A stretch of DNA of 64,000 bases from JAGIBJ01 sp032119595 (lineage in GTDB: Bacteria; Actinomycetota; Thermoleophilia; Solirubrobacterales; Solirubrobacteraceae), in the NCBI GenBank assembly GCA_032119595.1, contig JAUMBQ010000004.1, positions 186,001-250,000 of the forward strand. Reading direction: 5' to 3'. A program made the translations under genes and the position numbers. Under the pieces are notes generated by a model. The model was not told the origin of the DNA. It worked only from the letters and a program-made list of their open reading frames with translations, and ran no database searches. Positions 58,392 through 64,000 of this stretch are shown here, piece by piece (the stretch's first letter is position 1; the number at the start of each line of letters is the position of its first letter).

Positions 58392-58439
58392 AAGCAGTCG
58401 CGACTGCTTCCGATATATCGTGATGCACTCAAACGATAT
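58392..58439. promoter_or_regulatory. PadR operator region: two adjacent perfect palindromes
   Basis: AAGCAGTCGCGACTGCTT (58392-58409, 18 bp) abuts CGATATATCG (58411-58420). CGATAT recurs at 58434-58439 just before the AAGGAG Shine-Dalgarno of padR. Placed between divergent genes, one encoding PadR. Confidence 0.6.
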
Positions 58440-58454
58440 GAAGGAGTAGCCCTC

Positions 58455-59276
58455 ATGGCTACGCACGCATTTACCAATGAACCCAGCGACGGCCCTCGTG
58501 GCCGTTGCTATCCACGAGGCACCGAGCCCCGCCATGGTCATCCCGTGGCCGCCGCGCTCGAGCACCTCCAGCAGCACCCCATGGCCGGTGGACCCGGCGG
58601 CCGTCATGGTGGCCCGGGCCGTTTTGCCGGCGGCGGCCGCTTCGGCGGCCATCACGACCACCCCGATCGCCCCGGTGGCGGTCCCTTTGGCGGAGGCCCC
58701 GGCTGGGGCGGACCGCCTTGGGGGCGGGGTCCGGGTGGCGGGCGCGGGCCCGGCGGGCGTGGCCCGGGTGGGCGCGGCGGCCGAGGGCCCCGCGCGGCCC
58801 GAGGCGACATCCGCGCCGGCATCCTCGTGCTGCTCGGCGAGGAGCCGATGCATGGCTACCAAGTTATGCGCGAGCTGGCGGACCGCAGCGGCGGCGTCTG
58901 GCGGCCGAGCCCCGGATCGATCTACCCGACGCTCCAGCAGTTGCAGGACGAAGGGTTGGTCTCCAGTGAGGAACAAGCTGGCGGACGCCGGCTCTTCTCG
59001 CTGACCGACGAGGGTCGCGCCGAGGTCGAGAAGCGCGCCGCCGACAAGGCCCCATGGGACGCCGTCTCAGACGACGCGTCGGTGCCGCAGATGGAACTGC
59101 GCAACCTGTTCTTCCAGGTGGCAGCGGCAAGTCGGCAGGTCGTGGAGGCCGGCTCCGATGAGCAGGTCGGCCAGGCCGCGAAGGTCCTCAAGGACGCGCG
59201 TCGCGCGCTCTACCGCATCCTCGCAGAGGATGACGAGGCCGAGTCCACCGCCGCAGACGACGCCACGGCCTCGTAG
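58455..59276 (+). CDS. PadR-family transcriptional regulator with Gly/His-rich N-terminus
   Basis: Protein of 273 aa. Residues ~45-112 are a low-complexity Gly/Pro/Arg/His stretch (for example GGHHDHPDRPGGG). Residues ~115-200 are the PadR winged helix: ILVLLGEEPMHGYQVMRELADR, SPGSIYPTLQQLQDEGLV and GRRLFSLTDEGRAEVEKR. A C-terminal helical dimerisation part follows (~215-260). It has a proper Shine-Dalgarno (AAGGAG, 8 nt). It probably represses itself and the divergent membrane gene. The His-rich part could sense metal, which is speculative. Confidence 0.9.
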   Translation: MATHAFTNEPSDGPRGRCYPRGTEPRHGHPVAAALEHLQQHPMAGGPGGRHGGPGRFAGGGRFGGHHDHPDRPGGGPFGGGPGWGGPPWGRGPGGGRGPGGRGPGGRGGRGPRAARGDIRAGILVLLGEEPMHGYQVMRELADRSGGVWRPSPGSIYPTLQQLQDEGLVSSEEQAGGRRLFSLTDEGRAEVEKRAADKAPWDAVSDDASVPQMELRNLFFQVAAASRQVVEAGSDEQVGQAAKVLKDARRALYRILAEDDEAESTAADDATAS

Positions 59277-59295
59277 TCGCGTCGGCACCAGCACG

Positions 59296-59340
59296 ACTGA
59301 GGGCCCCGGCCCCGCATGACGCGGGGGCTGGGGCCCTCAG
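59296..59340. terminator. Bidirectional terminator between padR and gltA
   Basis: CTGAGGGCCCC-g-GCCCCGC pairs with GCGGGGGC-t-GGGGCCCTCAG around an ATGAC loop; 18-bp stem with one mismatch between convergent genes. Confidence 0.7.
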
Positions 59341-59385
59341 TCGCTTGCGCCGGCTTTGCAGCCTGGCGCGGGAATTACAGCGTCT

Positions 59386-60726
<1,341 letters not shown>

Positions 60727-60865
60727 GTAGTTCTCCAGGTTCCCGTCTCTGACCGTCCTCCGTTCTAGCAGGCTTGTGTGTCCGGCGTGATCGCCCCGTG
60801 TCTAGAGCGTGACCGCCGTGGACGGTTGGGCGGGTTGCTGGACGCCAAGAGCGTCAGGCGTTCGC

Positions 60866-60897
60866 GCCGGGCCTCGCGCTGTTGAGCGAGGCCCGGC
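60866..60897. terminator. Hairpin between the PfkB kinase gene and gltA
   Basis: GCCGGGCCTCGC/GCGAGGCCCGGC, perfect 12-bp stem with loop GCTGTTGA, 10 bp past the kinase stop on the minus strand. Confidence 0.65.
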
Positions 60898-60906
60898 ACC
60901 GCTGTT

Positions 60907-61845
60907 TTAGCGGCGCAGGTCGATCGTCGTCGCGTCGTCGAACTGCGTGATGGCCGCGAGTTCGCGCACGCGAGCGACGACCTCGTTGCCGGTGAGGCGG
61001 GCGACGCGGTCGGTGCCGAACTCCTCGACGTTGTGCGACGCGATGGCCGTGCCGTAGGCCATGGCGCGGCGCAGGACTTCAAGCGTGACGGGGCGCTCGG
61101 GGTGCGCGGCCAGGTAGCCAACGAAGCCACCGGCAAACGAGTCACCGGCGCCGGTCGGGTCGGACACGGTGTGCAGCGGGTAGGCCGGGAGCCAGAAGCT
61201 GCCCTCGCGGGTGATTACGCCGGCGCCGTACTTGCCCTGCTTGGCAATCACGATCGACGGGCCGAGGTCGAGCAGGGCCTGCGCGGCCGACACGATGGTG
61301 CCCTTGCCCGTGAGGAGCTCGATCTCCTCGTCGTTGAGGATCACGCAGTCGACGCGCTTCAGCACCGCGAGGAGGTCGTCCTTGGCGATGTTGATCCAGA
61401 GATCCATCGAGTCCAGGGCGGTGAACGTGGCCTTGTCGCACTGCTCGAGCACCTTGAGCTGCAGCGACGGCTGGATATTCGCCAAGAAGAGCGTCTGGGC
61501 GTTCTTGGACGCCTCAGAGAGCTTGGGCTCGAACGTCTCGAACACGTTGAGCTGCGTGTCGAGCGTGTCCCGCGAGTTCATGTTGTCGTGGTAGCGGCCG
61601 GACCAGAAGAACGTCTTGCCACCGGCGACATGCTCGATGTCGGTCGTGTCGATGTTGTGGTTGGTGAGGACGGCTTCGTCCTCGGCGCTGAAGTCGTCGC
61701 CGACGACGCCGACGACGTGCACGTCGTCGAAGAAGCTGGCCGCGAGGGCGAAGTGGGTAGCGGCGCCGCCGAGCATCCGGTCGCGCTTTGCGGACGGAGT
61801 TTCGACAGCGTCGAAGGCGACGGATCCAACGACGGTAAGGCTCAT
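60907..61845 (-). CDS. PfkB-family carbohydrate/nucleoside kinase
   Basis: Ribokinase-fold kinase of 312 aa. The start SLTVVGSVAFDAVETP has the usual first strand; GGAATHFALAASFF is the N-terminal substrate region, VILNDEEIELLTG the metal/ATP side, and DPTGAGDSFAGGFVGYL the PfkB signature 2 with catalytic Asp and anion hole. The opening GSVAFD(A/T)(V/I)ETP plus LGGAATHFA resembles the actinobacterial adenosine-kinase-like or sugar-kinase subgroup; the substrate is not decided. TACAGT lies 9 nt before the ATG. Divergent from the membrane protein gene. Confidence 0.88.
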   Translation of the reverse strand: MSLTVVGSVAFDAVETPSAKRDRMLGGAATHFALAASFFDDVHVVGVVGDDFSAEDEAVLTNHNIDTTDIEHVAGGKTFFWSGRYHDNMNSRDTLDTQLNVFETFEPKLSEASKNAQTLFLANIQPSLQLKVLEQCDKATFTALDSMDLWINIAKDDLLAVLKRVDCVILNDEEIELLTGKGTIVSAAQALLDLGPSIVIAKQGKYGAGVITREGSFWLPAYPLHTVSDPTGAGDSFAGGFVGYLAAHPERPVTLEVLRRAMAYGTAIASHNVEEFGTDRVARLTGNEVVARVRELAAITQFDDATTIDLRR

Positions 61846-61854
61846 AAGCGCCGG

Positions 61855-61860
61855 ACTGTA
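61855..61860 (-). promoter_or_regulatory. -10 hexamer TACAGT of the PfkB kinase gene
   Basis: TACAGT, 9 nt, ATG at 61845. Confidence 0.5.
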
Positions 61861-61978
61861 ACCGCCCGAGCCGGTGCGCCGCGACGCCGTCCGGCCCGCC
61901 TCGTAGCGTCGACGCCCGGGCCGTGCTGCCCCGCGTGGGTGCATCCGCGCCGATGTTCGCCGCCTTCCCGACGCCACT

Positions 61979-64000
61979 TTGCTCGACCTCCTTCACGCCT
62001 GGATCCTTTTTCCGGCCGCCCTCGCGCTGGTCGTGTTCGGGCTCGGGCTGCTGGCCGAGCGGCTCTCTGGCGAGCCGGTGCCTGGGCTGTTGTTGGGGCC
62101 GTTGGGCCTGGCCGCCCTGATCGCGGTCGGCGCCGCGACCACCCTCATCCCGGCGGTGGCTCCATTCAGCCCGCACGTGGCCGCCGTGCTCGCGGTCATC
62201 GGCCTGGCGGTTGGGCATCGGCGACGAGCGCCCCGGCTCGGACCGGCGCTCGCGGTGCTCGTGGTGTTCCTCGCGTACGGCGCGCCCGTGATCCTGTCCG
62301 GGCAGGCGACTTTCGCCGGCTACCTGCGGCTCGACGACACCGCCACGTGGCTGGCGTTCAGCGACCAGGTGCTGGCCAACGGGCGCGTGTACGAAGACCT
62401 CCCCGCGTCGAGCTTCCGGCAGCTGTTGGAGGCGAACCTGTCGCAGGGATACCCGCTCGGGGCGTATCCGCCGCTGGCGGTCGGCGGCGCGCTGAGTGGC
62501 CTCGACCTGGCCTGGGCGTTTGCGCCCTATCTGGCGTTTTGCGGGGCGCTGATCGCAGCCGGGCTGTTCGTGCTGCTCGAGCCGCTGCCGATATCGCCGC
62601 GACTGCGCGCAATCGCGGCTGGTGCTGCCGCCCAGCCGGCGCTGCTCTACGGCTACGTGCAGTGGGGTGGGATCAAGGAGATCACCGTGGCGTCGCTGCT
62701 GGTGCTGCTCGTGGCGCTGGCTGCAGAACGAGCGCAGCGTGGGCCCGGAACGGCCCGGTCAACGGTGCCGTTCGCGGTCGCGTCGGCGGCGATGGTGGCG
62801 GTCGTTGGGCCCGGCGGTGGGGCGGTGGTGGCACCGCTGTTCGTGGTGTTGGCGGTGGTGTGGGCGCGCGCTGCGCGCGCCCGGGGCGAGCGCGGACTCC
62901 GAAGCGCCCGGATGCCGCTGGCGGTGCTCGCCGGCATGATCGTCGCCTGGTCGCTCCCGACGCTCATCGCGCTCGCGGGCGACCTGGCATTCGGGAAGGC
63001 GTTCTTTGAGTCCTCCGCCGACCAAGCGACCCGCCTCGGAAACCTGGCCGGGCCCGTAAGCGGCTTCCAGCTCGGCGGGATCTGGTTCGCCCGTGATTTC
63101 CGGTCGTCGCCCGAACTCTGGCCGACGGCGCTCCTGCTGGGAGTCGTGGGTGCCGCGGCTGCTGGCGGACTCTGGGCAGCGATGCGAGCCAAAGCATTCG
63201 GTGTGGCGATGTTGGTCGGAATTGCGCTGCTCACGGTCCTGGGTTCCGCCGTGTCGGGCGCCAGTCCGTGGCTCATGGGCAAGGCCCTGGCGATCGCGTC
63301 GCCGGCGCTGCCGTTCGCCGCCCTGTGCGGGGCCGCGGTGCTGGCGGCGCATCGCCGCGTCCCCGGGGTCATCGCCTTTGCGGCGATCGTGGCGGGGATC
63401 GCAGGGTCCAATGTCCTTGCCTACACGAACGTCACTCTGGCGCCTCGCGAACGGCTCGCGGAGCTGGAGCGTGTCGCGGACGTGATCAAGGGTCACGGCC
63501 CGACCTTCGACAACGAGTACGAGGTCTACGCCACCCGCCATTTCCTGCGCGACGCGGCGACGGTGCAGCCCGCCGAGGTTCGCGGCGCGGCGCTCCCGCT
63601 GATCGACGGACGGTTCCTCGTTCAGGCCGCGTCCGCCGATATCGATGCCTTCCCACCGGAGACGCTCGCGCCCTACCGGTCGGTCGTGGTGTCGCGGGCC
63701 CCGACGGTCAGTCGACCGTCGTCGGAGTTCGAACGCGTGTGGCAGGGCAAGCGGTACGCGGTCTACCGTCGGACCGGGATCGGCACGCTCGTGCGCCACG
63801 TCCCGCTCGGCGACTCGCGGTCTCTCCCGTACTGCGGAAACGCGCAGAACGCCGGGCCCCTTCCGCTCTGCGCGGTGCAACCGGTGGCCACGCCGACGTG
63901 CCGGGTGATCGAGCGCCTCGGTCGCCAGGCCGCTGCGGTCGGAGCCTCGCTCGTGGCCGCCGTGCGGCCGGCTCCGATCGTGCTGCGTGGCGATGACGTG
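61979..64000 (+). CDS. Polytopic membrane protein, GT-C glycosyltransferase-like (runs off right edge)
   Basis: An open frame from 61907 to the window end with no stop. It has about 11-12 hydrophobic helices up to ~63440 and then a soluble segment (LAPRERLAELERVADVIKGHGPTFDNEYEVYATRH...). After the second or third helix, GYLRLDDTATWLAFSDQVLANG places an acidic DD pair followed by aromatics in the first large loop, as in GT-C lipid-linked sugar transferases. That assignment is an inference. The only in-frame start before the first helix is TTG 61979; an in-frame TAG at 61904 limits it upstream. The C-terminus lies outside the window. Confidence 0.7.
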   Translation, partial: MLDLLHAWILFPAALALVVFGLGLLAERLSGEPVPGLLLGPLGLAALIAVGAATTLIPAVAPFSPHVAAVLAVIGLAVGHRRRAPRLGPALAVLVVFLAYGAPVILSGQATFAGYLRLDDTATWLAFSDQVLANGRVYEDLPASSFRQLLEANLSQGYPLGAYPPLAVGGALSGLDLAWAFAPYLAFCGALIAAGLFVLLEPLPISPRLRAIAAGAAAQPALLYGYVQWGGIKEITVASLLVLLVALAAERAQRGPGTARSTVPFAVASAAMVAVVGPGGGAVVAPLFVVLAVVWARAARARGERGLRSARMPLAVLAGMIVAWSLPTLIALAGDLAFGKAFFESSADQATRLGNLAGPVSGFQLGGIWFARDFRSSPELWPTALLLGVVGAAAAGGLWAAMRAKAFGVAMLVGIALLTVLGSAVSGASPWLMGKALAIASPALPFAALCGAAVLAAHRRVPGVIAFAAIVAGIAGSNVLAYTNVTLAPRERLAELERVADVIKGHGPTFDNEYEVYATRHFLRDAATVQPAEVRGAALPLIDGRFLVQAASADIDAFPPETLAPYRSVVVSRAPTVSRPSSEFERVWQGKRYAVYRRTGIGTLVRHVPLGDSRSLPYCGNAQNAGPLPLCAVQPVATPTCRVIERLGRQAAAVGASLVAAVRPAPIVLRGDDV

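Noticed and set aside
61033..63009. 658-aa plus-strand frame across the PfkB gene and the membrane protein
   Set aside because: Its first part is antisense to the kinase and its second is out of frame with the helix-rich membrane protein; Arg/Ala-rich throughout.

Overview
This is a 64-kb, very GC-rich stretch of a free-living bacterial chromosome. It looks like an actinobacterium, most plausibly of the Thermoleophilia/Solirubrobacterales type. The taxonomic evidence is a NucS (EndoMS) mismatch endonuclease, a Kgd-type 2-oxoglutarate enzyme with E2 and E1 fused in one chain, a DUF3817 membrane protein, many secreted proteins with Ala/Arg-rich signal peptides, and GC-biased codons. The order-level guess is inference. 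No rRNA, tRNA, transposase, integrase, phage gene or CRISPR array was seen.

Layout. 1-9.6 kb: SDR-like gene end, M42 peptidase, HAD phosphatase, alpha/beta hydrolase, secreted protein, DsbA-like protein, YjbQ, SRPBCC protein, peptidase T, MASE1-diguanylate cyclase. 9.6-17.5 kb: EttA, secreted lipase, SppA, secreted protein, TIM-barrel protein, VOC protein and an AraC regulator. 17.6-21.7 kb: a two-gene MBOAT/AlgX-like polysaccharide O-acetylation unit and a nucleotidyltransferase. 21.4-26.6 kb: two paralogous secreted clan-A-like glycosidases flanking a J-domain/TPR protein. 26.8-31.9 kb: MFS exporter, NucS, GGDEF-EAL protein. 32-43 kb: a coupled NUDIX-DUF3817-kgd operon, Ppx/GppA-HD phosphatase, MBL hydrolase, HD-GYP protein, FAD reductase, GloA. 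43.6-45.4 kb: hipBA behind five regularly spaced operator dyads. 45.5-51.9 kb: pyruvate kinase, M29 aminopeptidase, a repeat-rich non-coding stretch, two divergent MBL hydrolases, YgjP-like peptidase. 51.9-55.5 kb: two tandem secreted beta-propeller paralogues. 55.7-64 kb: GGDEF-EAL protein, membrane protein and PadR, citrate synthase, PfkB kinase and a polytopic membrane protein that runs off the right edge.

Themes. Central carbon metabolism is represented by citrate synthase, pyruvate kinase and Kgd. Cyclic-di-GMP turnover has four genes: one cyclase, two GGDEF-EAL proteins (one with a ruined GGDEF) and one HD-GYP. The rest is largely secreted or cell-surface proteins and small detoxification enzymes.

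The most striking cross-cutting signal is in the promoters. At least 18 start codons, including GTG starts, lie only 6-8 nt downstream of a TANNNT hexamer (TAGCGT, TACGCT, TAGGTT, TACCGT and similar) and usually have no Shine-Dalgarno. This fits leaderless transcription as the default for first genes, while internal operon genes use overlaps or a Shine-Dalgarno. It also settled several start choices. The best candidates for a second look are the hipBA operator array, the lipoyl-domain-bearing E2-E1 fusion, the PadR palindromes and the structured or repetitive non-coding stretches.
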